In this document: positions 1 through 8,276 of the stretch, in pieces
Numbering within the stretch: position 1 is the stretch's first letter
Layout: every line of letters starts with the position of its first letter
NCBI GenBank assembly: GCA_003235465.1
Contig: QJWD01000164.1
Location: forward strand, 1-11,102
Direction: 5' to 3'
DNA length: 11,102 bases
Source: Nitrospirota bacterium
GTDB taxonomy: Bacteria > Nitrospinota > Nitrospinia > Nitrospinales > VA-1
The notes under the pieces: model-generated
The model's input: only the letters and a program-made list of their open reading frames with translations
What the model was told of the DNA's origin: nothing
Databases searched by the model: none
Position numbers and translations under genes: made by a program

Positions 1-2
1 TA

Positions 3-749
3 TCCAGAGAAATCGAATGCTTGCTGTGCCAGGAAAGCTACCAGCCGGTGACCGAGGTGGCCGAGGACAAGCAGGGCTACAAAATATACTGCACGTCCTG
101 TTCCGAATGGCTTCCCATCCTGAGAAACAACCCGGTGCGCATGACGCTCAGGCATGTTCTCGGTCTTAACGGCGACGCGCTGGCGCTGGCCATCGAGAGT
201 GTGCTTGCCGGCTGCATCGCCTGCGGCTCGGCCTTCGCCCACGATGGCGGCAAGCGCTGCCCCACCTGCATCCGCAAGATCGAGCGCGAAGGCCGCGCCG
301 AACGCAAGGAATCGGTGGATTTCCATTGCTCCTGGAAACTGCAGGAGCTCAGGAAATCCGAGGGAAAAATATTTGAATATATCTACAAGCGCATCGAATC
401 CAAGGAAAAATCCCTGAACGACCTGATCCACGATTTCGAAGCGGGGGAGATCGACGCCGAAACCTACATGGAGGCGGTGGAATCGTTGCCGTACCGCGAA
501 GCGCGCTTCACCGCCGCGGTGCAGACCTGGGCGATGCTCGCCGGGCCGGAGATGGCGTTCCGCGCCGCCGAGGAGCACGGGCTTGTGGAGCGCTTTGGCA
601 CGTCCATCCTCATCAGCATCGCCCAGGGCCTGGAAATGGGGACGGGGCAAGCGGTGTTGCCCACCCTGGCTCGCGAGAAGGAAAACTGGGGCGGCGATGT
701 GCAGAAGGAGCTCGGAACCTTCATCACCAAGATCGGCGGCGGCTTTTAG
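3..749 (+). CDS. Unrecognised protein with two zinc-ribbon-like Cys motifs (5' end missing)
   Basis: The frame is open from the left edge to a TAG at 747-749, giving 248 visible residues. A TTG at 21 is in frame, but coding sense continues upstream of it, so the true start is probably just outside the window. Two CxxC...CxxC motifs are visible: C6/C9 with C30/C33, and C71/C74 with C86/C89 (spacing X2-X11-X2, the usual zinc-ribbon layout). About residues 108-145 are charged and helical, with many Lys and Glu. The C-terminal third looks alpha-helical and carries no motif I know. There is no signal peptide or membrane segment in the visible part, so it is probably cytoplasmic. Metal binding is inferred from the cysteine spacing. 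I do not recognise the family and assign no function. It converges on the alpha-2-macroglobulin gene. Confidence 0.75.
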   Translation, partial: SREIECLLCQESYQPVTEVAEDKQGYKIYCTSCSEWLPILRNNPVRMTLRHVLGLNGDALALAIESVLAGCIACGSAFAHDGGKRCPTCIRKIEREGRAERKESVDFHCSWKLQELRKSEGKIFEYIYKRIESKEKSLNDLIHDFEAGEIDAETYMEAVESLPYREARFTAAVQTWAMLAGPEMAFRAAEEHGLVERFGTSILISIAQGLEMGTGQAVLPTLAREKENWGGDVQKELGTFITKIGGGF

Positions 750-905
750 TTTTTAATATCCGGAACCCGTTGGCGATGTGATGGTGATGCTGAAAACCTT
801 CATCATCGGGGTTGGCGTCGGTTTTTGTTTTTAATATCTGGAACCTGTCGGCGATGTGATGGTGATGCTGAAAATCCTCATCGCCGGGGATGGCGGAAGT
901 TTCCC
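750..905 (+). repeat. Two-copy 78-bp direct repeat, intergenic
   Basis: Two units start at 750 and 828, each with a TTTTTAATAT run. The first 68 bases match at 60 positions, and 25 consecutive bases (772-796 versus 850-874) are identical; the last 10 bases of each unit diverge. Each unit can form a 7-bp stem, GGTGATG with CATCATC (783-789/801-807) or with CATCGCC (861-867/879-885). The 3' arm differs at two places, yet pairing survives through G-U. The array directly follows the stop codon of the zinc-ribbon gene, so it would lie in that gene's 3' untranslated RNA. It resembles the repeats upstream of purB. Confidence 0.85.
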
Positions 906-922
906 TGTTCCGTTGCATGAAT

Positions 923-973
923 AACACGCCTGGCGGGGCCTTCACAAGGCCCCTGCCGGGCGTTGCTATTTTT
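923..973. terminator. Rho-independent terminator between convergent genes
   Basis: A GC-rich inverted repeat has a core of GGGGCCTT (935-942) pairing with AAGGCCCC (946-953) around a CAC loop. Outer pairing extends over roughly 923-934 and 954-964 with a small bulge and mismatches. On the plus strand it is followed by GCTATTTTT (965-973), which suits termination of the zinc-ribbon transcript. On the minus strand it lies immediately after the alpha-2-macroglobulin stop codon (966-968). The tail there is less T-rich, so service in that direction is possible but weaker. Confidence 0.75.
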
Positions 974-3900
974 CCTGGTCCTCAATTCGCATTCGCAGTT
1001 CCCGTCCGTTGGCGCGGATCTCCGGGATGTACATGGCGTGGCCAAGCACCGGCAGGGCGTGGAAGTGGCCGGGGGTTTCGGCGCGCAGCGTGTAGCGCAT
1101 TTCCCAAACCCCTTCGGGCAGTTGATCGATGAACAGGGCCACCTTGCGGTCGCGCAGTTCCTGGTACACCCAGCGCGTGCGGCCGGTGTAATCGGACTGC
1201 TCGTCTGCGGGCGGGTGGGGCGGAATCAGGGTGGCTTCGCTGGCGGTGGACTTCGCGCCCTCGCCCGCGATCCTGTTTTCGACGGCGTTTCGCTTCAGTT
1301 CCTTCACGCTCATCGCCTCGCCGCTTTTAAGCGCCACCACCTCGAGACCGGCGGGTTTTAAATCCTCGAACACCAGGTATTCGTAGTGGTTCTTCGCTTC
1401 GACGGTGAGCACCACTTCCACGCGCTCGCCGCTTTTCAGCATGTCGCCGTCGCTTAGCCGCACCCGGTCGTAAACGTGGCCCTTGAGCAAGGTGGGGCGG
1501 GCGTTCAACTTGAAATACTCGCGGCGCACGAAGATTTCGTTGCCGGCGGCGGGGATCGGCTCCTCCTGGCTGAAAAATTCCACCTCGCCCGAGTAGTACA
1601 GCGCCCCCTCGCCGGATCTCCGCACCAGGCGCAGGCTGTTCTCGCCTTCTTTCAGCAGGCCGGGGTCGACGCCGAAATTTCTAAGGCCCCTGAGCGGATC
1701 GTCGATTTGCATGCGGGCGACGGAGCGCTCGTTGACGAACACCTCGAAGTCGGCGCGGGTGGAGAGTTCGCCGCTCGTTTTCAGGTAATCGTTCAGGGAA
1801 AAGAGGGCGATGGCGGTGTCGCGGGTGTTTTTCCAGTGCGCGCCGCGCCGGTTCTTGATGAGCCACAGGCTCACCGGTTCGATGAGCTCATGGCCGGGGG
1901 CGATGGCGAGAAGCGCGCGAAGGGCGAAGGCGGTGGCTTCCACGCCGCCGTCGGACCAGCGCCAGAACAGCCCGTCCTCGCCCCAGTGTGCCGTGCCGGG
2001 GTGGGCGGTTTTTGCGCCGGGCAAAAGCGCGGAAGCGCCGGGGGCCTCATCGCGGATGACGCCGTTCTCGAGGTTGGCCACCAGGGTCCGGGCCTTGTCG
2101 CGGTCGCCGAAGTGGTGCGCGGAAAGCGCGGTGAGGGCGCGGCTGTAGGCGTTCAACTCGTCCCGCCGCTGCCAGAGGTTTTCGAGCGCCTGCTGTTCGA
2201 ACTTGTGTGGTGCGCGTTTATTGAGCGAAGCGTGAACGGCGAGGGCGTTAAGCATCCAGGCCTGGCGGTCTGGCGCTTCTTCCTCCTCCACCAGTTCCTC
2301 GAGCAGGTAGCGCTCGGCGCGGCTCGTTACGCCCGGGTCCACCTCGATGCCGGACTCGCTCGCGAGCGCGAGGCCCCAAAGGACGTAGGCGGACATGAAA
2401 TGATCGCTCTCGCCTTCCTTCCACCAGCCCCAGCCGCCGTCGCCGTGCTGGAAATCGTACAGCCGGTTAAGCCCCTCTTTCACCATGAGGTCGAGCTTGC
2501 CGAGATCTTTCCTTCCCTTCGAGTGGGTCTTCGAAGTCTGGCCTTCATCGATGCCGCCGAAGAGGACGCCCTCCACGTCGCCGGCGTTCAGTCCGAGGTT
2601 CACCAGGGTTTTCCGGACGATCACCGCGGGCAGAAAGCGGCTTAGCGTCTGCTCGGTGCAGCCGTAGGGGAAGTCGATGAGGTAGGGCAGGGCGTCGAGC
2701 ATGGTCACCGCCAGGCTCGGCGTCACGCGCACCGTCATCGTGGTGCTTTCGGGCTTGCGCTCCTTTGGCAGGGTGAAGGTCACGGTTTCGTCATCGCCGG
2801 TCATCTTTCCCGACTGGGCGATGAACTTTTCGATCCCGTGTTCGTAAACGGGAAAGATTTTTTCCATGCCATCGCTGTAGGGCTTGCCCTTCGCGGTGAG
2901 GGTGAGCCGGGCTTCTCCCGCCTGCTTCACCGTCACCGGCCAGTCCACCCGCTTCATGCCTTTAGCGGGCAGCGTCACCTTCCGGGTGCGAACCCGGGGG
3001 AGTTCCAGGCCCTGGGCGTCGAGGGTGGCGGCGACGATGAGCTCCTTTTCGCTGTTGTTGTTGAGCACCGCCGAGACGGTGAGCGTGTCGCCGACGACGA
3101 AAAAGCGCGGCGCCTGCAGGCGGGCGATGAGCGGCTTGCTCGTCCTCACGTGGGCGGTGGCGAAACCGAACCGGTTGCCGGCGGTGTTCACGCGGGCGGT
3201 GGCGCGCCACTCGGTGAGGGAGTCGGCGAACAGCACCTCCACTTCGGCGCGGCCGTCCTCGCCGGTGACAACGTCGGGCCGCCAGAGGAGGGTGCTCCTG
3301 AAATCCGACCGCACGGTGACGGCGTCGCCTGCACCGCCGCCCTCGGCGAAGGCGTCGGCGCGGTCGGCGGACATGGCCTCGCTTTCGGCGGGGGCGCTGG
3401 CGACCTGGCCCATCGACATCCTGGCGTTCAAATCGGAAAATTCGGCGCTCTTTTTAGGGCCGTAGGCGCGGACCTCGCCGCCGATGGCACGGGGCTGACC
3501 GCCGCCCTTCAGGTCGTCGACCAGGCGTCCCTCTTCGTTCCTGGCGAGGCGAAAATAGGATTTGATCTGAAAGGTGTTCCCGGTCTGGGTGGCGAGCTGG
3601 CGCTTGCCGCCGAAGAAAAATTCCCTCGGGTCGGGGGCGAGGTCCTCCTGAATGGCGTACACCGCCAGGTCGCTCACGCCAAGGCCCACCTCGGCGGGAA
3701 CGGGGCGGCCCTCGTGGTCGCGGGTGGTGACGGTGAGGCGGCCCTTTTCGCCGGGCTCATAGGTTTCGCGGTCGGCGGTCATCTCCACGGTCAGGAAGTT
3801 TTTCTCGGGCGGCACCACCACCTGCTTCTGGTCCAGGTAAAGCTGCCGGTTGGATACCATCGCCGCGCCGAGGAAAACGTTCGGGACGTGCCGCTCGTCG

Positions 3901-6830
3901 ATGGGGACCTCGAGCAGTTTGACCGACCCCTTGAGGCGCACCAGCTGGTAGCTGTACAGGTCGTCGGCTTCCACGCTGAACAGGACGTAGCCGCCGCTCA
4001 CCGGCGAAGAGATCATGACGGGCGCGGTCTCGCCGCTTCTCAGCGTGTCCTTGTCGACGAGGATTTCGAGGCCGCCGTGGCGGTAGCCGAGTTCTGCCGT
4101 CTTGCCGGTGGCCACCCAGACACTGGTCTCGCTCTCGACCGGATAGGGTTCCTCGCCGCCTTGCCAGGCGATGCGGTAGTAGCCCTCCCTGTCTGGCGTG
4201 AAGCTCGTCTCGGCGTTGCCTTCGGCGTCGGTCTTAAGCGGCCGCGTGAGAATTTCGTCGTGCTGGTAGCCGCGGAACTTGAGCTGCCAGGGTTTGCCAC
4301 CGGGCGCGGGAGGCGGCGGAAAGACGGCGTCCTGCCGCCGCAACTGTTCCAGCGTTTCGCCCTTGATTTCCCGGCCGTCGGGATCGATCCAGATCTCGAA
4401 CCAGAAGTCACGCGTGACCCTGACCAGCCCTTCGGCTTGGACGGGCTGGTTGTTGGCGTCGAGCGCCTTAACGCTGAGCGCCACCTTGTCCTGCGGCTGG
4501 TACAGCTTGTGCGCGGGAAGAAGGTGCACGTGGTGGCTTTGCCGGGTGACGCGCACTGTGTCGCGCGCCACCACCTCGCGCCGCGAGGCGTCGGTCACCC
4601 GCGCTTCGATGATGTATTCCATGTCGCCTCCGCCTTCGGGGGTGTCGAAGGTGAGGGTGGCGCGGCCGTTCAAGTCGGTGGTGAGGGTTTCGCGCTTCAC
4701 CTGCTGGCCCTGGCCGCCGAAGCCGCCGGGAGGGAACATATCGCGGTAGTACCAGGGGTAGTCCGGCTCGGGGCGCCAGATGGGCGAAAACGGCTTTTGA
4801 TACACCACCGCAAGGACGGTGGCGCCAGGAACGGCGCCGCCGGAATAATAGTCGGCCTGAATGCCGACCTCGACCTCTTCGCCCAGGCGGAAGGTTTTAC
4901 GGCGGCCGTTGTCCTCGGGTGTTTCGACTTGGACGCGAAACTCGGGCAGTTTGTATTCCTCCAGGCGAAACAGCGTCGCCGAACCGATATGCTCCTTTTT
5001 ATTCGCGGTCCAGAAATTCACCTGGTAGGCGCCGAGGGGAAGGGTGCCGCTGAGTTCGACGCTGTCCCAGGCGCTGCCGAAGGCGTTCAACTTGATGTTC
5101 CCCTCCCGCATCTTGCTGCCCCTCAGGTCGCGGATCTCGTAGGCGAGGGTCTGGTTTGCCGGGGTGGCGTAAACGGATTGATCGTAGGTGCGGGCGACCA
5201 CCTTCCACTGTGCCTTCTCTCCCGGCCGGTAGGCGGGCCGGTCGGTGGAGACATAGAGCCGCCAGGCCTCGTGGTGGACCCGGGGCTGATAGGCGTTGCC
5301 TGTCGCGAAGGCTTGGTTCATGCCCAGCCGGGCGGCGGCGTAAATCTGCCTGTGGCGCGCTTGGCCTGTGAGGGGAAAAACCGCCAGCCCGTCGTCATCG
5401 GTTTTGCCTCCGTGATCCCGCCAGCGCCATTTTCGCCCGTCGTAATAGCGTTCCCAAAGGCTCACTTGCGCGCCGGCCTCGGGCCGGCCGTCCTTCGCGT
5501 CGGCGAAGTAAAGTAGCGCCTGGGTGGGCGTGGTTTTAAGCACCAGCGTGCTGCCGGTCACCAGAACCAGCTCACGCGCCCGCTGGCCGCCGCCTGTCGC
5601 CTCCAGCACGTATGCGCCCGGCGGAAGATCGCCTGCGATGCTGACCGACTTGTTGCCGGGCCTGTGCTCGCCGGTATCGCCGGTGGCTTCTCCCCCCGAG
5701 ACGGCCTTCTCGCGACCGCGAATGGCGATGCTGTTCAGCCAGGCGTTCTGGTTGTCGTCGTTCGTGAAGCGGGCGTCCTCGGTGAGGTCCACCGCGTACA
5801 GCGCCCAATCGAACCGTTCCAGGTTGCGGAAATTGAAGTGCGCCAGGACCTCGGACCCGGGCATGAAGATGTTCGAAACGCTCACCGAGAGGCTGGGCCC
5901 GGTGATGCTTTCGATGCGGCTCTTGGCCTGGTCGTAATAGCGGGTTTCGCCTTTCCGGTATTCCTTGAGCAGGCGGCGGTAGACCGCGAGCGCCTTATTG
6001 AAATCCGGCGCGCGCCGCTCCTGCCCGTTATCCAGGATGATCACTTGGCCGAAGCTCGCGAGCCACTCGGCGTAATTGAACAGAGCGTCGTCCCGCCAGT
6101 CGGTTTTTTCAGCGCCGTTGATCGCCGCCTCGAAAGCGCGGGTGACGCGGCCCGGGTTTTGCGCGCCCTGGTTTTTCAGGCTGAGCGCGAGGAGATACTG
6201 GGCGCGCGCCTGGTCGGCCTTGCCGGTGGCGATCTTGACGGTGTTTTCGACCACCTCGAGGGGCAGAAAATTGCCGTAATAGCCGTAATATTCGTGCGGC
6301 CCGCGCCAGGGCGGGCGCGTCATGTTCCACACCATGCCGAGGTAACGGTCGCGCGCGAGATCGATGTCGCTCGCGCCCGCCCACCAGTCGAGGGCTTTCT
6401 GGTAGTGCTGCCAGGCGGCGGACCAGTTTTTTGCCTGCGGGCGCATCCACCAGTAATCCGCCAGCGATTCGTGCACTTCGGCAAAGATGCGGTCTTCGTT
6501 CTCCTTCTGGAGGATGTCCCGCACCTGGATTTCAAGCGACCGCTTCGCCTCTTCGATCTCGGACGGGTCCGGGTTGTTTGACGCCGCCGCCGCGCGCCAG
6601 CGGGTGTCGGCGAGGCGGAACGCCAGCCAGCGCCCCCGCTCGCCCTCCGGCTTGCCGGCGGCGGCTTGCAGATACAGCGCGTGGGCCCGGGCGTAGGACT
6701 TTTTCGCGTACAACGCCTCGGCCTCGGCCTTCAGGGTGTCAAACGCCTTGTCGCCGGCGCTGGCGGCCTGGGCCAGAAAAAAGAGCAACAGGCCAAAACA
6801 GGCCACGAACCGCCATGGGGTTCCTCGCAT
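966..6830 (-). CDS. Bacterial alpha-2-macroglobulin family protein, thioester type, with N-terminal TPR-like region
   Basis: This 1954-residue exported protein probably traps proteases in the periplasm through a reactive thioester. Residues 1-25 form a Sec signal peptide ending ASA|G, with no lipobox, unlike lipoprotein members such as E. coli YfhM (about 1650 residues). Residues ~26-300 are helical and TPR-like, which accounts for the extra length. Macroglobulin-type beta domains follow from ~315, including RLYVSTDRPAYRPG at ~524-537. A flexible Ala/Gly/Ser/Met stretch at ~1130-1177 sits where a bait region is expected, just before LLWRPDVVTGEDG. The thioester motif GCTEQ has Cys1391 and Gln1394. 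A helical thioester domain runs to ~1690 (DGGWGWW near 1464), and C-terminal beta domains follow. The ATG at 6828-6830 has AGGAG seven bases upstream. The gene lies 20 bp after the kinase, so co-transcription is likely. No pbpC, a frequent partner elsewhere, is seen here. Confidence 0.95.
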   Translation of the reverse strand: MRGTPWRFVACFGLLLFFLAQAASAGDKAFDTLKAEAEALYAKKSYARAHALYLQAAAGKPEGERGRWLAFRLADTRWRAAAASNNPDPSEIEEAKRSLEIQVRDILQKENEDRIFAEVHESLADYWWMRPQAKNWSAAWQHYQKALDWWAGASDIDLARDRYLGMVWNMTRPPWRGPHEYYGYYGNFLPLEVVENTVKIATGKADQARAQYLLALSLKNQGAQNPGRVTRAFEAAINGAEKTDWRDDALFNYAEWLASFGQVIILDNGQERRAPDFNKALAVYRRLLKEYRKGETRYYDQAKSRIESITGPSLSVSVSNIFMPGSEVLAHFNFRNLERFDWALYAVDLTEDARFTNDDNQNAWLNSIAIRGREKAVSGGEATGDTGEHRPGNKSVSIAGDLPPGAYVLEATGGGQRARELVLVTGSTLVLKTTPTQALLYFADAKDGRPEAGAQVSLWERYYDGRKWRWRDHGGKTDDDGLAVFPLTGQARHRQIYAAARLGMNQAFATGNAYQPRVHHEAWRLYVSTDRPAYRPGEKAQWKVVARTYDQSVYATPANQTLAYEIRDLRGSKMREGNIKLNAFGSAWDSVELSGTLPLGAYQVNFWTANKKEHIGSATLFRLEEYKLPEFRVQVETPEDNGRRKTFRLGEEVEVGIQADYYSGGAVPGATVLAVVYQKPFSPIWRPEPDYPWYYRDMFPPGGFGGQGQQVKRETLTTDLNGRATLTFDTPEGGGDMEYIIEARVTDASRREVVARDTVRVTRQSHHVHLLPAHKLYQPQDKVALSVKALDANNQPVQAEGLVRVTRDFWFEIWIDPDGREIKGETLEQLRRQDAVFPPPPAPGGKPWQLKFRGYQHDEILTRPLKTDAEGNAETSFTPDREGYYRIAWQGGEEPYPVESETSVWVATGKTAELGYRHGGLEILVDKDTLRSGETAPVMISSPVSGGYVLFSVEADDLYSYQLVRLKGSVKLLEVPIDERHVPNVFLGAAMVSNRQLYLDQKQVVVPPEKNFLTVEMTADRETYEPGEKGRLTVTTRDHEGRPVPAEVGLGVSDLAVYAIQEDLAPDPREFFFGGKRQLATQTGNTFQIKSYFRLARNEEGRLVDDLKGGGQPRAIGGEVRAYGPKKSAEFSDLNARMSMGQVASAPAESEAMSADRADAFAEGGGAGDAVTVRSDFRSTLLWRPDVVTGEDGRAEVEVLFADSLTEWRATARVNTAGNRFGFATAHVRTSKPLIARLQAPRFFVVGDTLTVSAVLNNNSEKELIVAATLDAQGLELPRVRTRKVTLPAKGMKRVDWPVTVKQAGEARLTLTAKGKPYSDGMEKIFPVYEHGIEKFIAQSGKMTGDDETVTFTLPKERKPESTTMTVRVTPSLAVTMLDALPYLIDFPYGCTEQTLSRFLPAVIVRKTLVNLGLNAGDVEGVLFGGIDEGQTSKTHSKGRKDLGKLDLMVKEGLNRLYDFQHGDGGWGWWKEGESDHFMSAYVLWGLALASESGIEVDPGVTSRAERYLLEELVEEEEAPDRQAWMLNALAVHASLNKRAPHKFEQQALENLWQRRDELNAYSRALTALSAHHFGDRDKARTLVANLENGVIRDEAPGASALLPGAKTAHPGTAHWGEDGLFWRWSDGGVEATAFALRALLAIAPGHELIEPVSLWLIKNRRGAHWKNTRDTAIALFSLNDYLKTSGELSTRADFEVFVNERSVARMQIDDPLRGLRNFGVDPGLLKEGENSLRLVRRSGEGALYYSGEVEFFSQEEPIPAAGNEIFVRREYFKLNARPTLLKGHVYDRVRLSDGDMLKSGERVEVVLTVEAKNHYEYLVFEDLKPAGLEVVALKSGEAMSVKELKRNAVENRIAGEGAKSTASEATLIPPHPPADEQSDYTGRTRWVYQELRDRKVALFIDQLPEGVWEMRYTLRAETPGHFHALPVLGHAMYIPEIRANGRELRMRIEDQEK

Positions 6831-6850
6831 GATCGAAAGCTCCTGTGGGC

Positions 6851-7714
6851 TCAGCGGGTGTACCGGTTCACCACCGATTGCACCGAGGCAAGGTAGGACC
6901 CGCCGAACAGGTTAAGATGATTGAGCAGGTGGTACAGGTTGAAAATGTCTTTTCTTTCCTCGTACCCGGGAAAGAGGGGGTATGCTTCATTATAAGCGTC
7001 GTAGAAGAATTGGGGAAGCCTGCCGAAGAGTTCGGTCATGGCCAGATCCGCCTCGCGCGCGCCGAAATAGACGGCGGGGTCGAAAATACAAGGCGTTTGC
7101 CCAATCGTGGCAAAATAATTGCCGGACCACAAATCGCCGTGCAGAAGCGCCGCCGCCTCGTCGAGGGGCCCGAGGTGGTCCGCCAGGCGTTCCCGCAGCC
7201 GGTCGATGGCGCGGTCCAGATCGGCGGGCAGGTGGCCGGATTCGCGCGCGAGGCGCTGCTGGAAGCCGATGCGGTGATCCCGGAAGAACGCCATCCCGTC
7301 CTGCTCCTGCTTGTTGACCTGCTTTGTCTTGCCGATGAAGTTGTCGTGGTCGAGGCCGTGAAATTCGCGGGTGGTGCGGTGCAGGGCGGCGAGGGCGCGG
7401 GCGAAGGCGGGGTAAAACGGACGGCCAGCGGGAATTTCCTCGACGTATTCCATGAGGATATACTGCGTCACGACCGCCAGGGGTTCCGGCACCTTGAAAC
7501 TCAGGGAAGATGCGGCGAGCAGTTTGAGCCCCGCCGCCTCGCGGCTGAAAAATTCCGGCGGCGGGTTCGGGTGGTGCTTGAGAAACACCGATTCGCCGTT
7601 GCTGAGATGGAGGCGAAAGGCCTCGTTGATGCTGCCGCCGCCCTGGGCGATGGCGGCTTCGATACCGACGGGTTTGCCGTATACCTGTTCGAGGAGGGGG
7701 AGGACGGCTTCCAT
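6851..7714 (-). CDS. Fructosamine kinase family protein (ketosamine/ribulosamine 3-kinase)
   Basis: This 287-residue cytoplasmic kinase has the length and motifs of the fructosamine-3-kinase/YniA family. Visible motifs are a glycine-rich segment GGGSINEAF (25-33), a likely ATP lysine K46 in VFLKHH, DNFIG (124-128), the catalytic loop HGDLWSGN (192-199, Asp194), and FDPAVYFG (211-218, metal-binding Asp212) followed by READLAM. The C-terminal YHLLNHLNLFGGSYL (261-275) is also typical. Family members phosphorylate C3 of sugar adducts on protein amines, which makes the adduct fall apart. Many bacterial members prefer ribulosamine or erythrulosamine to fructosamine, and the substrate here is not readable from sequence. 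The ATG at 7712-7714 has a GGGAAAG-type ribosome binding site. It starts 15 bp after the phosphatase stop and ends 20 bp before the alpha-2-macroglobulin start, so an operon is likely. Confidence 0.93.
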   Translation of the reverse strand: MEAVLPLLEQVYGKPVGIEAAIAQGGGSINEAFRLHLSNGESVFLKHHPNPPPEFFSREAAGLKLLAASSLSFKVPEPLAVVTQYILMEYVEEIPAGRPFYPAFARALAALHRTTREFHGLDHDNFIGKTKQVNKQEQDGMAFFRDHRIGFQQRLARESGHLPADLDRAIDRLRERLADHLGPLDEAAALLHGDLWSGNYFATIGQTPCIFDPAVYFGAREADLAMTELFGRLPQFFYDAYNEAYPLFPGYEERKDIFNLYHLLNHLNLFGGSYLASVQSVVNRYTR

Positions 7715-7729
7715 TGTCTTTCCCTAGTG

Positions 7730-8209
7730 TTAAAGACCGGAGCGGTCCTTGATGAATTCCAGAATGCGCGGGCAGGTGCGCTGGACGATGTCGAAGACGT
7801 GATCGAACCCGCCGTCGCCGCCGTAGTAGGGGTCCGGCACGTCGAGGTCGCCCCGGTTCGCGGGCTCGAAGTTGCGGAACAGGCGGAGCTTTTCGCTTGC
7901 CTCGCCTGAGGGGGAGAGCTGAAGAAGCGCCTGCATATTGCTCTGGTCCATGGCGAGGATGAGGTCGGTGCGGTGAAAATCGTCCTTCTGGAACTGGCGC
8001 GCCCGCGAGTCGAGGAGGATGCCGTTTTTCTTCGCCGTTTTCATCATCCTCGGGTCGGGCGATTCGCCGATATGCCAGCCGCCGACGCCGGCGGACGAGG
8101 TGAAAATGCTGTTCTCCAGGCCCTCCGCCCGCACCAGCGATTTGAACACCCCCTCGGCCAGGGGAGAGCGGCAAATGTTGCCAAGGCAGACGAAACAGAC
8201 TTGAATCAC
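7730..8209 (-). CDS. Low-molecular-weight protein tyrosine phosphatase
   Basis: This 159-residue cytoplasmic phosphatase has the P-loop CLGNICRSP, with nucleophile Cys8, Arg14 and Ser15. SSAGVGGWHIGE (38-49) and DPR (52-54) follow, and the general-acid loop is VPDPYYGG (124-131) with Asp126. All residues needed for activity are present. The start is GTG at 8207-8209: it puts the P-loop at the usual distance from the N-terminus and has GGAG at 8218-8221, eight bases upstream. Members dephosphorylate phosphotyrosine, arginine phosphate (YwlE type) or, for a human homologue, ribulosamine-5-phosphate on proteins. The kinase gene directly downstream favours the last role, but that is an inference. 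The gene is divergent from purB, across about 280 bp of repeat-bearing spacer, and is probably first in its operon. Confidence 0.93.
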   Translation of the reverse strand: MIQVCFVCLGNICRSPLAEGVFKSLVRAEGLENSIFTSSAGVGGWHIGESPDPRMMKTAKKNGILLDSRARQFQKDDFHRTDLILAMDQSNMQALLQLSPSGEASEKLRLFRNFEPANRGDLDVPDPYYGGDGGFDHVFDIVQRTCPRILEFIKDRSGL

Positions 8210-8225
8210 GACCCGATCTCCAGGA

Positions 8226-8254
8226 TTGATTTAGAGCGCATTTGCGTTTAATAT
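8226..8254 (+). promoter_or_regulatory. Possible sigma-70-type promoter for purBC
   Basis: TTGATT (8226-8231) and TAATAT (8249-8254) are separated by 17 bases; each matches four of six consensus positions. Transcription would start near 8261 and give a leader of about 230 nt that runs through the whole repeat array before purB. The region also holds the ribosome binding area of the divergent phosphatase gene. Such weak matches arise easily by chance in an AT-rich patch. Confidence 0.3.
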
Positions 8255-8276
8255 TGGCGCACGCGTTTATCGACCA

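Noticed and set aside
750..905. CRISPR array
   Set aside because: Only two units, repeated end to end without unique spacers, and no cas gene nearby.
724..945. Minus-strand frame with FQHHHHIA twice
   Set aside because: The repeated peptide is simply the 78-bp repeat read in frame (78 is a multiple of 3). The frame would start inside the terminator hairpin, with no ribosome binding site, downstream of the alpha-2-macroglobulin stop.
2838..5516. 892-codon plus-strand open frame
   Set aside because: It is antisense to the certain alpha-2-macroglobulin gene. Its protein has no recognisable domain, and long antisense frames are expected at this GC content.
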